This document shows positions 18,556 through 27,170 of a DNA stretch of 64,000 nt, one piece after another. Below the pieces are notes generated by a model. That model searched no databases and was not told the DNA's origin. It saw only the letters and a list, made by a program, of their open reading frames with translations. The stretch lies in assembly GCF_017873235.1 (NCBI RefSeq), contig NZ_JAGGJZ010000002.1, positions 310,001 to 374,000 on the forward strand, in the 5' to 3' direction. Origin of the DNA: Clostridium moniliforme. Its GTDB lineage: Bacteria > Bacillota > Clostridia > Clostridiales > Clostridiaceae. Every line of letters begins with the position of its first letter. Position 1 is the stretch's first letter. The translations under genes and the position numbers were made by a program.

Positions 18556-18586
18556 AAGGATTCTATTATTAGGATCCTTTTTTTAG
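18556..18586 (+). terminator. Terminator after Cof phosphatase
   Basis: AAGGATTCT pairs with AGGATCCTT (one G-T pair) and is followed by T-rich sequence. Confidence 0.8.
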
Positions 18587-18731
18587 TGTAAAGCTTTAAA
18601 AGAATAAATTGTAAAAAATGATATGAAATTATAATATTTGTAAAAAACAACTATATTATTTTTTATTTTACTAATAAATTGGATAAAAACTCTAAAAAAA
18701 TGAATAAACATTAAATAATAATATAAAAATA

Positions 18732-18761
18732 TTGAAAACATAATAACTATGTGTATATAAT
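18732..18761 (+). promoter_or_regulatory. Sigma-A-like promoter for the NSS transporter
   Basis: TTGAAA (18732-18737), an 18-base spacer and TATAAT (18756-18761), 38 bases before the GTG start. No operator is evident in the rest of the 260-base gap. Confidence 0.6.
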
Positions 18762-18798
18762 CAATAAGTGACAAATTTAGAAAGATGGAGAGGATAGC

Positions 18799-20151
18799 GT
18801 GGAAGAAAATAGAGAGAAGTTCTCATCTGGATTAGCAATATTTTTTGCAACATTAAGTTCATGTGTGGGGTTAGGAAATATATGGATGTTTCCTTATGTT
18901 GTTGGAGAGAATGGTGGAGCTGCATTTATAATTGTGTATTTAGCTTGCGTTTTAATAATAGGACTTCCAACACTTATTAGTGAATTTGCTCTAGGAAGAA
19001 GAACTAAAAAGAATATTTACGGAGCTGTATCAAGTATAACAGATAAGAAGATGTTTAGAATAATAGGAATAATAGGTATTACTGCTTCCTTCTGTATGTT
19101 ATTCTTCTATACAGTAGTTACTGGTTGGGTATATTCATATGTATATAAAGCTTTAACAGGAGATTTTAATGGAATTAGTGCACAAGGAGTTTCTGAAATG
19201 TTTATTCATACAAGTGCAGCACCAGTAAGTCCAATTTTATGGCAGCTTTTAGCATTAGTTGTAGGTGGAATAATTCTTACAATGGGAGTTAAAAGTGGTA
19301 TAGAAAAATTAACAAAAACTTTAATGCCAGTACTTATAGTATTACTTGCAGTTTGTGCAATAAGAAGTTTAACATTACCAAATGCAATGGCAGGAGTAAA
19401 TTTTTTATTTAAACCTGATTTTAGTAAATTAACATTTGCTGTATTTTTATCAGCATTAGGATTAGCTTTCTTTAAACTATCAGTTGGTACTGGTTCAATG
19501 GTTACATATAGTAGTTATTTTACAGACGATAATAACTTAGCAGCAACAGGAACTAAGGTTGCTCTTGCAGATACATTTGTTTCATTACTTGCAGGTACGG
19601 CAATATTTCCAGCAGTATTTTCTTTTGGTCAAACACCTAAAAGTGGACCAGGATTATTATTTAATACAGTACCTTTAATATTTTCAAAAATGCCTGGGGG
19701 AACAATACTTGCAGTAGTATTTTTCTTATTGACTGCTATGGCAGCAACAATGGCTATGATTTCTATAATGCAAGTTTTAATTGCAACATTCTCAGAGCAA
19801 TTTAAATTAAACACAAAAGTTGTAATTTTAATTATAATATGTGTAATTATGATATTTGGATCTCTTGCTGCATTATCAGCAAGCCCAGAAGGTTTATTAG
19901 CGAATGTAAAAATATTTGGATTAACATTTTTTAATTTCTTTGATGCAGCAGTATCAAGAGTTTTATTACCTATTAATGGTTTCTTAGTAACAATACTTAT
20001 GGGGCATGTAGTAAGTAATAAAATATATGTTTCTCAGTTAAATAATGATGGAACATTAAAAAATGAAGCAGTTGTTAAAATTATTACTTTTTTAGTAAGA
20101 TATATTACACCAGCTTTAATATTAATAGTATTTGTTAAATCTTTCATTTAA
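18799..20151 (+). CDS. Sodium-dependent amino-acid transporter (NSS/SNF family)
   Basis: A 450-residue LeuT-fold secondary transporter importing an amino acid with Na+. The family signature covers residues 8-65, including CVGLGNIWMFPY, the unwound TM1 that binds Na+ and substrate, and ENGGAAF. About 11 membrane segments, the usual bacterial short form. GTG start preceded by GGAGAGGA. Clostridial relatives often take tryptophan, tyrosine or other hydrophobic amino acids, but nothing here fixes the substrate. Monocistronic. Confidence 0.92.
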   Translation: MEENREKFSSGLAIFFATLSSCVGLGNIWMFPYVVGENGGAAFIIVYLACVLIIGLPTLISEFALGRRTKKNIYGAVSSITDKKMFRIIGIIGITASFCMLFFYTVVTGWVYSYVYKALTGDFNGISAQGVSEMFIHTSAAPVSPILWQLLALVVGGIILTMGVKSGIEKLTKTLMPVLIVLLAVCAIRSLTLPNAMAGVNFLFKPDFSKLTFAVFLSALGLAFFKLSVGTGSMVTYSSYFTDDNNLAATGTKVALADTFVSLLAGTAIFPAVFSFGQTPKSGPGLLFNTVPLIFSKMPGGTILAVVFFLLTAMAATMAMISIMQVLIATFSEQFKLNTKVVILIIICVIMIFGSLAALSASPEGLLANVKIFGLTFFNFFDAAVSRVLLPINGFLVTILMGHVVSNKIYVSQLNNDGTLKNEAVVKIITFLVRYITPALILIVFVKSFI

Positions 20152-20170
20152 AAGGAAAAAATATGGTATA

Positions 20171-20212
20171 ATAAAGAAGTCCAATAGTATATTGGACTTC
20201 TTTATTTATTTT
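20171..20212 (+). terminator. Terminator after NSS transporter
   Basis: Perfect stem AAAGAAGTCCAATA / TATTGGACTTCTTT followed by ATTTATTTT. A TATAAT-like box directly in front (about 20167) may serve the two-component genes downstream. Confidence 0.88.
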
Positions 20213-20238
20213 ATATTTTATTAAAAGGGAGGATAAGT

Positions 20239-20943
20239 TTGAAATATAATATTTTATTGTGTGATGATGAAAAAGAGATATTAGATGTTTTAGAGCTATA
20301 CTTATCTAAAGAAGGTTATAATATATTTAAAGCTAAAGATGGAGTTGAAGCCTTAAAATTTTATAAAAACAATGAAATAAATCTTGCTATAGTTGATATA
20401 ATGATGCCCAATATAGATGGAATAAGAGTGGTTAAAGAGCTTAGAAAAAGTTCTAATATTCCTATAATTATGCTTTCAGCTAAAAGTAGTGATGAGGATA
20501 AGATTTTAGGATTAAATATAGGAGCAGATGATTATATAGCAAAACCATTTAATCCATTAGAAGTGGTTGCACGAGTTAAAGCACAATTTAGAAGAGTATA
20601 TAAGTTAATATATGAGGAAAAAGAAGAAAAAGAAATTATCAAAATTGGTGAAGTTGAATTAGATAGATATAATATAAAGGTACATTTTAAAAATAAGGAG
20701 CTTGAACTTACATCAATAGAATATAAAATATTAAAATATTTAATGGAAAATGCAGGAAGAATATTAACTAAGAATCAGATATTCGAAGAAGTGTGGAATG
20801 AGGTGTTTTTAGGTGGAGATAATACAATAATGGTACATATAAGTAGACTTAGAGAAAAATTAGAGGACAATTCTAGAAATCCTAAATATTTAAAAACAGT
20901 AAGAGGTCTAGGATATAAATTTGAAAAAAATGTGGATATTTAG
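20239..20943 (+). CDS. Response regulator, OmpR/PhoB family
   Basis: A 234-residue DNA-binding regulator: receiver domain (1-120) with acidic pocket DDE near residue 9, phosphoacceptor Asp in VDIMMPN near 52 and KPF Lys near 103; winged-helix output domain (about 135-232) with the GGDNTIMVHISRLR recognition region. TTG start with GGGAGGA upstream. The histidine kinase gene overlaps its end by 23 bases, so they form one transcription unit. The controlled genes are not evident. Confidence 0.93.
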   Translation: MKYNILLCDDEKEILDVLELYLSKEGYNIFKAKDGVEALKFYKNNEINLAIVDIMMPNIDGIRVVKELRKSSNIPIIMLSAKSSDEDKILGLNIGADDYIAKPFNPLEVVARVKAQFRRVYKLIYEEKEEKEIIKIGEVELDRYNIKVHFKNKELELTSIEYKILKYLMENAGRILTKNQIFEEVWNEVFLGGDNTIMVHISRLREKLEDNSRNPKYLKTVRGLGYKFEKNVDI

Positions 20944-22354
20944 GAAAAGAAAAAAAAGAGATAAACTCTTAGTAACTGTTTTCAAAAGATATGTAAGTTT
21001 TGTACTAATTATTGGATGCATTTATTTATTATCTTATATATATTTAGGAATAGGTTTAACTAAGGTTATAGATAAAAATAGTATACCTGTTATAGATATA
21101 ATAAATGGTAAGTACATAGATTATAATAAAATTAATGTGAATGAATTAAAAAAGTTAAATGGTGAAATTGAAATTTTAGATACTTCAGGTAATGTAAAAA
21201 AAAGAGTTGGAAATATATCTGCTAAAAAGAAACATTATACGGAAAAAGAACTTTTAAATCTTGCAAGTAGAAAACAATGGAAAAATTATCAAGTATTTTT
21301 AAATAGTGTTAAAGATAAAAATGGTGAAGAATATATATATATATTAAGGCTTCCAAAGGATAAATTTATTTTTAATGTGAAATTACTTCAGATGCCTTTT
21401 AGTGTAGGTAAACCATTTTATAAAGAGTATGGTAAGGTGTTTTTAGTAGCAATAGGATTAGCATTATTTTGTGTAATTTTATATAGTACATGGACTGCAA
21501 GAAGAATAAGTAGACCTTTAAAGAAAATTGATGATACACTTTTAGATATTATAAATGGTAATTATGATGAAACTTTAAATTTAAAAGGTGAAGAAGAATT
21601 TGAAGTTGTAAAAGAAACTCTAAATTTTTTAATAACAAAACTTAAAAAAAGTGAAGAAGAGAATAAAAGGTTAGAAGAGAGTAAAAATAAACTTATGCTT
21701 GATTTAGCTCATGATATAAAAACTCCAATGACAACAATAAAAAGTTATTCTATGGCTCTTTATGAAGATATGATTGATGATGAAGAAAAGAGAAAAGAAT
21801 ACTATAAAACTTTATATAAAAAATCAGAGAGAGTTAGTGAATTAATAGAAGAACTTTTTGAACTTGTTAAACTTGATAATCCTAAATCAAAAATTAACTT
21901 ATCAAAGGTAGACATAACAGAAGAACTTAGAATTACTGTTTTAGAGTTTTATGAAGAAATTGAAAAAGAAGGTTTAGAGCTTATAATAGATATACCAGAG
22001 GGGCCAATATTTTTAGATTTAGATATGAAGCTTATAAGAAGAGGAATAAGTAATATATTAGAAAATTCTCTTAAATATAATAAAACTGCAACATATATAA
22101 AAGTAGAATTATTTAAAACTAAAAATTCTGTTGAAATTATAATTGGAGATAATGGTGTTGGAATTCCACAAGAAATTAAAGAAATAGTTTTTGATGAATT
22201 TGTTAGAGGGGATAAAAGTCGAGGAACTAATGGAGGAACAGGGCTTGGTCTTGCCATAGCAAAAAAAGGAATAGAAAAACATAATGGAGAAATTAGACTT
22301 TTAAATACAATTAAAGGTGCCGTTTTTAAGATTACATTAAATAGCAATGAATAA
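20921..22354 (+). CDS. Sensor histidine kinase
   Basis: Partner of the preceding response regulator, 477 residues. Two membrane segments (about 23-47 and 170-192) enclose an extracytosolic sensor of about 120 residues; then come HAMP, a HisKA dimerisation domain with the phospho-His in LAHDIKTPM (near 265) and a complete ATPase domain with N box NILENSLKYN, G1 GDNGVGIP and G2 GGTGLGLAIAK. The reading frame opens with TTG at 20921 inside the regulator gene; ATG 20930 is the alternative. Ligand unknown. Confidence 0.9.
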   Translation: MKKMWIFRKRKKRDKLLVTVFKRYVSFVLIIGCIYLLSYIYLGIGLTKVIDKNSIPVIDIINGKYIDYNKINVNELKKLNGEIEILDTSGNVKKRVGNISAKKKHYTEKELLNLASRKQWKNYQVFLNSVKDKNGEEYIYILRLPKDKFIFNVKLLQMPFSVGKPFYKEYGKVFLVAIGLALFCVILYSTWTARRISRPLKKIDDTLLDIINGNYDETLNLKGEEEFEVVKETLNFLITKLKKSEEENKRLEESKNKLMLDLAHDIKTPMTTIKSYSMALYEDMIDDEEKRKEYYKTLYKKSERVSELIEELFELVKLDNPKSKINLSKVDITEELRITVLEFYEEIEKEGLELIIDIPEGPIFLDLDMKLIRRGISNILENSLKYNKTATYIKVELFKTKNSVEIIIGDNGVGIPQEIKEIVFDEFVRGDKSRGTNGGTGLGLAIAKKGIEKHNGEIRLLNTIKGAVFKITLNSNE

Positions 22355-22377
22355 TTCATTGCTATTTAATTTTTTTG
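22340..22377 (+). terminator. Terminator overlapping the histidine kinase stop codon
   Basis: AATAGCAATGAAT pairs with ATTCATTGCTATT around the stop codon and is followed by a T run. Confidence 0.82.
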
Positions 22378-22410
22378 CATTATTATCCACCAAGGGTAAT
22401 GTCTTTCTTG

Positions 22411-22467
22411 TTATACAAGTTTAAAATTTCCGTAAGGAATTACTCCAATATGATTTGGAAGTCTCAT
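22411..22467 (-). pseudogene. Possible remnant of a cis-prenyltransferase (UppS-like) gene start
   Basis: On the minus strand a TGAGGA ribosome site, 8 bases on, leads into ATG and 18 codons reading MRLPNHIGVIPYGN..., then a stop. The opening strongly recalls UppS-family starts, where the same position reads about RLPxHIGxIxDGNxRW. The catalytic Asp is Tyr here and the rest of the enzyme is missing. I read it as the stub of a lost gene. The match is short and from memory, so chance or an unrelated leader peptide remain possible. Confidence 0.4.
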
Positions 22468-22536
22468 ACTTTTTTCCTCATAAAAATTTAATTATTATTA
22501 GTATTTACATTGTAAAAAAAATTATCCTACGACAAA

Positions 22537-22567
22537 TTGTAAAAAGGAGTTGAAATAAAGATATAAT
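22537..22567 (+). promoter_or_regulatory. Possible promoter for the Crp-family regulator
   Basis: TTGTAA (22537-22542) and TATAAT (22562-22567) are 19 bases apart, about 50 bases ahead of the start codon. The -10 is perfect; the long spacing weakens the call. Confidence 0.45.
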
Positions 22568-22616
22568 GTAAAGTATAGTATATTAATAAGAAATGGATGT
22601 GTGTAAGGTGGGTACT

Positions 22617-23300
22617 ATGATAAATTTAAATGAATTAAAAAAGTGTAAGTCTTTTCAAGGATTATCAGATAAAACTTTAGAGGAATTATCTTTAATAGGA
22701 GAAAAAACACATTTTAAAAAAGGAGATCATGTCTTTAGAGATAAGGATTTAATTGAAAGCATTTATATTGTTTTTAGTGGTAAAGCATCTTTATATAAAT
22801 TAAATGAAGCAGCTCATAAAAAAATTATATTTATTTTAGGTGAAGGTAACATACTTAACGAAGTGATTTTAGATGAAAAAAAGGCATCTATAAGCTGTGA
22901 AATGTTTGACGATGGAGAAATCTTTGTTTTTAATAGAAAGAATTTTATTAACATTATGAGTAAAGACTTTGAACTAACTAAAAGAGTAATGGATTCTCTT
23001 TCTTTAAAGGTAAGAAGATTATATAGACAAATGAAAAATTCTACTCCATTAAAAATAGATAAAAGACTTGCAGCTAAGCTATGGAAACTATCCAAAGATT
23101 ATGGTGTAGAAAGTGGTACTGAAACTATAATAAATTTAAATATAAGCATAACATATCTTTCAGATATGTTTGGAATGCCAAGGGAAACAATTTCAAGGGC
23201 ACTTAAAATTTTAGAAAAGGAAGGGTTAATAAGAAGAGAAAGGAAAAAATTTATTGTAATAGATAGGGATAAATTATCAAATTATTTCAAAAGTTTGTGA
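22617..23300 (+). CDS. Crp/Fnr-family regulator of the sulfite reduction genes (inferred)
   Basis: A 227-residue regulator: N-terminal cyclic-nucleotide-binding-like beta roll (about 10-125), long dimer helix, C-terminal Crp-type helix-turn-helix with SDMFGMPRETISRALKILE as the recognition region. It lacks the four-cysteine FNR cluster, so it probably senses a small molecule or another cofactor. Start at ATG 22617, next to AAGGTGG; the frame opens 24 bases earlier without a ribosome site. It sits directly ahead of the FNT channel and asrABC on the same strand, and a perfect Crp-like palindrome overlaps its stop codon, so control of that operon is a reasonable inference. Confidence 0.88.
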   Translation: MINLNELKKCKSFQGLSDKTLEELSLIGEKTHFKKGDHVFRDKDLIESIYIVFSGKASLYKLNEAAHKKIIFILGEGNILNEVILDEKKASISCEMFDDGEIFVFNRKNFINIMSKDFELTKRVMDSLSLKVRRLYRQMKNSTPLKIDKRLAAKLWKLSKDYGVESGTETIINLNISITYLSDMFGMPRETISRALKILEKEGLIRRERKKFIVIDRDKLSNYFKSL

Positions 23301-23311
23301 TAATTATCACA
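23296..23311. promoter_or_regulatory. Perfect Crp-type palindrome TGTGA-N6-TCACA
   Basis: TGTGATAATTATCACA is a perfect 16-base palindrome with the half-sites and spacing of the E. coli CRP consensus. It overlaps the regulator stop codon and lies about 50 bases ahead of the FNT start. A TATAAA at 23314-23319 would place it between -35 and -10 (repression). A TATAAT at 23333-23338 would place its centre near -41.5 (class II activation), but then the transcript would start inside the ribosome site. Confidence 0.75.
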
Positions 23312-23353
23312 GATATAAAAAATGAAAGGGAATATAATAAGGAGGAATTTAAA

Positions 23354-24127
23354 ATGTATGGAGAAGATTTTAGTAAGTTATTGGCATTATCAAAAAATAA
23401 ATTAAACTTTTTAAATAATAATAAAAAGGGATATTTAATAAGTGCTGTACTTGCAGGTCTTTTTGTGGGATTTGGAATAATGCTCGCTTTTACAGTGGGT
23501 GGAACATTAAATGAAGTTCAATCACCATTTACTAAAGTAGTTATGGGACTATCATTTTCAGTTGCATTATCATTAATTATTTTTGCAGGGGCTGAGCTCT
23601 TTACAGGAAATAATTTAGTTATGGCTTCAGGCTATTTAGGGGAAGAGGTTAAAATCAAAGGTGTTTTAAGAGTGTGGATTATAAGTTATTTAGGAAATTT
23701 TCTTGGATCGATTTTAGCAGCTTTTCTTTATTATGCATCTGGACTTTGGAGAGGAACTTCAGGAGAATATATAGCAACTACTGCTATGTCAAAAATTAAT
23801 GTTTTACCTAATGAATTATTTATAAGGGGAATTCTTTGTAACACCTTAGTATGTTTAGCAGTTTGGTGTTCCTATAGAATGAAAGAAGAGTCTGGAAAAA
23901 TATTATTAATGTCACTTTGTATATATGTGTTTGTAGCTGTTGGTTTTGAACATAGCATTGCTAATATGACATTATTAATAATAGGATATCTTGTTCCTTA
24001 TGGTAATGTTACTTTAGTTGGAATTTTGTACAACCTATTTATAGTAACATTAGGAAATATTGTAGGGGGAGTATGTTTTGTTGCAATCCCATATTATATG
24101 ATTTCAAGAATTAAAAAAGCTCATTAG
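23354..24127 (+). CDS. Formate/nitrite transporter family channel, probable hydrosulfide channel
   Basis: A 257-residue pentameric-type FNT membrane channel with six segments and the signature FAGAELFTGNNLVM near residue 77 plus GILCNTLVCLAVW near residue 162. The gene lies 13 bases before asrA. An FNT member in the same position in C. difficile (FNT3/HSC) was shown to be a hydrosulfide channel, so export of HS- made by AsrABC is the best inference; nitrite, formate or sulfite transport cannot be excluded. ATG 23354 is chosen because AAGGAGG lies 8 bases upstream; the open frame begins 57 bases earlier, within the operator. Confidence 0.88.
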   Translation: MYGEDFSKLLALSKNKLNFLNNNKKGYLISAVLAGLFVGFGIMLAFTVGGTLNEVQSPFTKVVMGLSFSVALSLIIFAGAELFTGNNLVMASGYLGEEVKIKGVLRVWIISYLGNFLGSILAAFLYYASGLWRGTSGEYIATTAMSKINVLPNELFIRGILCNTLVCLAVWCSYRMKEESGKILLMSLCIYVFVAVGFEHSIANMTLLIIGYLVPYGNVTLVGILYNLFIVTLGNIVGGVCFVAIPYYMISRIKKAH

Positions 24128-24140
24128 GAAGGAGTTTATT

Positions 24141-25160
24141 ATGGGATTTAAAATTAGAACTAAAGATGTGGATAGTGTTTTTGAAAAAATATCAAGTAGC
24201 TACAAAATAGTAGCTCCAGTTTTGGTAAAAGGTATAGGGAGATCCTCAGAAACAGATATTGTAAGATATGAGGAAGTTAAAAAGTTAGAGGAAATAGAAT
24301 TTAATAAAAAATCAGATTACTCATACAAGGAAGCTATACTTCCTATTACTCAAACATTATTTTTCTTTACTGAAGATGAATACACAGAACCAAAAGTTTC
24401 AGAAAAGCCTCAAATAATATTTGTAAGAAGTTGTGATTTACATGGAGTAAAAAGAATTGATGATATATATTTAAGAAATGGCTTTGAGGATCCTTATTAT
24501 AAAAAAATAAGAGAAAAGGTTAAGTTTATTCTTATTGGATGTGAAAAAGGTTTTGATAACTGTTTTTGTGTAAGTATGGGAAGCAATAAGTCTGATAATT
24601 ATGATGCTTACTTAAAAATGGAAGATGGTTATGTTTATTTAGATATTAAAGATGAAGAATTAAAAGAATACTTTAATGAAGCTCCAAAAATGGAAATGGA
24701 AGTTAAACCAGATTTTGTTACAGAAAATAAAGTCAAAGTTAATATACCAAATAACTTAAGTTTAGATATTATAGATTCTAAAATGTGGGATGAATACTCA
24801 GAAAGATGTATAGCTTGTGGAAGATGTACATTTGTTTGTCCAACTTGTACTTGTAATACAATGCAAGATATATACTACAGTGATAATGAAAACGTAGGAG
24901 AGAGAAGAAGAGTTTGGGCATCATGTCAAGTTCCAGAATATACAACAATGGCAGGTGGTCATGAATTTAGAAAACCTAATGGTCAAAAGATGAGATTTAA
25001 AATCATGCATAAAGTTTATGACTATAAGAAAAGATTTGGATATCATATGTGCGTTGGTTGTGGAAGATGTGATGATATATGCCCAGAATATATAAGCGTA
25101 CCAGGATGTATAAATAAATTACAAGATGCAATGGATGAGGTGACTTTAAATGACAAATAA
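24141..25160 (+). CDS. asrA: Anaerobic sulfite reductase subunit A
   Basis: A 339-residue iron-sulfur electron-transfer subunit of the dissimilatory-like, NADH-linked AsrABC sulfite reductase. Two ferredoxin-type 4Fe-4S motifs are seen: CIACGRCTFVCPTC near residue 226 and CVGCGRCDDICPE near 304. It passes electrons from AsrB to the siroheme subunit AsrC in the cytosol. AAGGAG is 9 bases before the ATG, and asrB overlaps its end by 11 bases. Length and motif order are typical of Salmonella and clostridial AsrA. Confidence 0.95.
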   Translation: MGFKIRTKDVDSVFEKISSSYKIVAPVLVKGIGRSSETDIVRYEEVKKLEEIEFNKKSDYSYKEAILPITQTLFFFTEDEYTEPKVSEKPQIIFVRSCDLHGVKRIDDIYLRNGFEDPYYKKIREKVKFILIGCEKGFDNCFCVSMGSNKSDNYDAYLKMEDGYVYLDIKDEELKEYFNEAPKMEMEVKPDFVTENKVKVNIPNNLSLDIIDSKMWDEYSERCIACGRCTFVCPTCTCNTMQDIYYSDNENVGERRRVWASCQVPEYTTMAGGHEFRKPNGQKMRFKIMHKVYDYKKRFGYHMCVGCGRCDDICPEYISVPGCINKLQDAMDEVTLNDK

Positions 25161-25944
25161 TGATTATATACCATTTTCTTCAAAGATATTAGAAGTAATT
25201 GAACATACAGATATAGAATATACATTTAGAATGGAATTTAAAGGTGATGTAAAACCTGGACAATTTTTTGAAGTTTCAATTCCAAGATATGGTGAAGCTC
25301 CAATTTCAGTAAGTGGTATTGGAGAAAACTTTGTTGACTTAACTATAAGAAGAGTTGGTAAAGTTACTAATGAAATATTCAAAAATTATGTTGGAGATAG
25401 ATTATTTATGAGAGGACCATATGGAAATGGTTTTGACGTAGATATTTATAAAGGTAAAGAACTAGTAGTTGTTGCTGGAGGAACAGGTTTATCACCAGTT
25501 AGAGGAGTTGTAGATTATTTTGCAGAAAATACTTCTGAAAATAAGGGAACAACTTTAATTACAGGATTTAAGAGCCCTAAAGATATGCTTTTTAAAGAAG
25601 ATTTAAAAAAGTGGGATGAAAAAATAAATTTAATAGTTACAGTTGATTCAGCAGAAGAAGGATACAAAGGACATACAGGACTTGTAACTAAATTTATTCC
25701 TGAACTTGAAATTAAAGATAAAGAAAATGTTCAAATAATAGTTGTAGGACCACCTATGATGATGAAGTTTACTGTTATGGAATTTTTAAAACTTGGAATA
25801 AAAGAAGAAAATATATGGATTTCACAAGAAAGAAAGATGTGTTGTGGACTTGGAAAATGTGGACATTGTAAAATTGATGATACATATATTTGTTTAGATG
25901 GACCAGTTTTTAATTATACAAAAGGTAAACTTTTAAGGGATTAG
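25150..25944 (+). CDS. asrB: Anaerobic sulfite reductase subunit B
   Basis: A 264-residue flavoprotein of the ferredoxin-NADP reductase fold that takes electrons from NADH. An FAD-binding beta barrel (about 1-100) contains RGPYGNGF; an NAD-binding domain contains VVAGGTGLSPVRG near 110 and VVGPPMMM near 198. A C-terminal 2Fe-2S site, CCGLGKCGHCKI with a distal Cys, resembles dihydroorotate dehydrogenase PyrK. Starts within asrA and ends 15 bases before asrC. Confidence 0.95.
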   Translation: MTNNDYIPFSSKILEVIEHTDIEYTFRMEFKGDVKPGQFFEVSIPRYGEAPISVSGIGENFVDLTIRRVGKVTNEIFKNYVGDRLFMRGPYGNGFDVDIYKGKELVVVAGGTGLSPVRGVVDYFAENTSENKGTTLITGFKSPKDMLFKEDLKKWDEKINLIVTVDSAEEGYKGHTGLVTKFIPELEIKDKENVQIIVVGPPMMMKFTVMEFLKLGIKEENIWISQERKMCCGLGKCGHCKIDDTYICLDGPVFNYTKGKLLRD

Positions 25945-25959
25945 GAGGGGAAAACTTAT

Positions 25960-26934
25960 ATGGATATAAATACAAAAAAGCTTAAGAAAAATGCATTTAG
26001 AGTAACTAAAAGAAGAGGATACACTGCATCAAGAGTAAGAGTTCCTGGAGGAAGATTGAATGCTAAATATTTAGGAATGATTCAAGAGATTGCAGATAAA
26101 TACGGTAGCGGAGTAGTTAATATTACAACTAGACAAGGCTTTGAAATTCCAGATATAAAAATGGAAGATATAGATAATGTAAATAAAATGCTTCAACCAA
26201 TAATTGAAGGTCTTGGAATAAATCAAGAAGTTCCTGGAAAAGGATATACAGCAGCAGGAACAAGAAATGTTACATCATGTGTTGGAAATAATTTTTGTCC
26301 ATTTGCAAACTATAACACAACTAATTTTGCAAAAAAAATAGAAGATGCTATTTTCCCAAATGATCTTCATTTTAAAATTGCTCTTACAGGATGTCCAAAT
26401 GATTGTGCAAAGGTAAGAATGCATGATTTTGGAATAATGGGTATGACAGAACCACAATATGATTCATATAGATGTGTAAGCTGTCAGGCTTGTGTTAAAG
26501 CTTGTAAGAAAAAAGCAACTGGAGCATTAACTTTTGAAAACTATAAAGTAAAAAGAGATGCAAGTAAGTGTATAGGATGTGGAGAATGTGTAATGGCATG
26601 TCCTACAAGAGCTTGGACTAGAAGCGAAAAGAAATATTATAGACTTACACTTATGGGAAGAACAGGTAAGAAAAATCCAAGACTTGGAGAAGATTTTTTA
26701 ATATGGGCTGATGAAGATAGCATATTAAAAATTATATTAAATACTTATAAGTATGTTGAAGAATATATTGATAAAAATGCACCAGGTGGAAAAGAACATA
26801 TTGGATATATTATAGATAGAACTGGTTTTATGGAATGGAAGAAATGGGCCTTAGAAGGAGTAGATCTTTCAGATAAAGTCATTATAAAAGATAATATTTA
26901 TTGGGGAAACGGAATAAAGTATCCAAATGTTTAA
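25960..26934 (+). CDS. asrC: Anaerobic sulfite reductase subunit C (siroheme subunit)
   Basis: Catalytic subunit, 324 residues, reducing sulfite to sulfide with six electrons on a siroheme-4Fe4S centre. The coupled-cluster cysteines are present as CX5C (CVGNNFC, near residue 107) and CX3C (CPNDC, near 146). Two ferredoxin motifs, CVSCQACVKAC and CIGCGECVMAC, lie inside the C-terminal half. AGGAGGGG precedes the ATG. The siroheme it needs can be made by the hem/cob genes immediately downstream. Confidence 0.95.
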   Translation: MDINTKKLKKNAFRVTKRRGYTASRVRVPGGRLNAKYLGMIQEIADKYGSGVVNITTRQGFEIPDIKMEDIDNVNKMLQPIIEGLGINQEVPGKGYTAAGTRNVTSCVGNNFCPFANYNTTNFAKKIEDAIFPNDLHFKIALTGCPNDCAKVRMHDFGIMGMTEPQYDSYRCVSCQACVKACKKKATGALTFENYKVKRDASKCIGCGECVMACPTRAWTRSEKKYYRLTLMGRTGKKNPRLGEDFLIWADEDSILKIILNTYKYVEEYIDKNAPGGKEHIGYIIDRTGFMEWKKWALEGVDLSDKVIIKDNIYWGNGIKYPNV

Positions 26935-26994
26935 ATAATCCAATTTTTAATATAGATAATAACCTATATTAAATATAATATAATATTATTTGAA

Positions 26995-27056
26995 TATCAC
27001 TAGAATTTCATTTACAATTTAATTTGAAAGTGTTATATTTCTAGTGATATTTTTAT
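26995..27056 (+). terminator. Terminator of the asr operon
   Basis: ATATCACTAGAA (26995-27006) pairs with TTCTAGTGATAT (27039-27050), with further weak pairing inside the loop, and is followed by TTTTTATT. Confidence 0.8.
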
Positions 27057-27109
27057 TATATAAAATAATAGAAGATAAGAAGAAATAGTTGTATAATAAT
27101 AAAATGGAG

Positions 27110-27145
27110 GGTCGTGAGTAAATAAAAAATCTTACGGCCTTTTTA
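27110..27145 (+). promoter_or_regulatory. Terminator-like hairpin in the hemA leader
   Basis: GGTCGTGAG (27110-27118) pairs with CTTACGGCC (27131-27139), followed by TTTTTAT. It lies 25 bases before the hemA ATG and after a TATAAT box (27092-27097), so it would sit at the 5' end of the siroheme operon transcript. Possible attenuator; alternatively a backup terminator for asrABC. Confidence 0.55.
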
Positions 27146-27170
27146 TATAATTTTTTAATGGAGTGAGAAG

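Noticed and set aside
18583-18774. 63-codon minus-strand frame in the gap before the NSS transporter
   Set aside because: Very AT-rich composition, phenylalanine/tyrosine-rich translation and no ribosome site; best read as non-coding.
27104-27121. Five-codon ORF ATG-GAG-GGT-CGT-GAG-TAA inside the hemA leader hairpin
   Set aside because: No ribosome site; the ATG would be at the transcript end. Too short to call a leader peptide.
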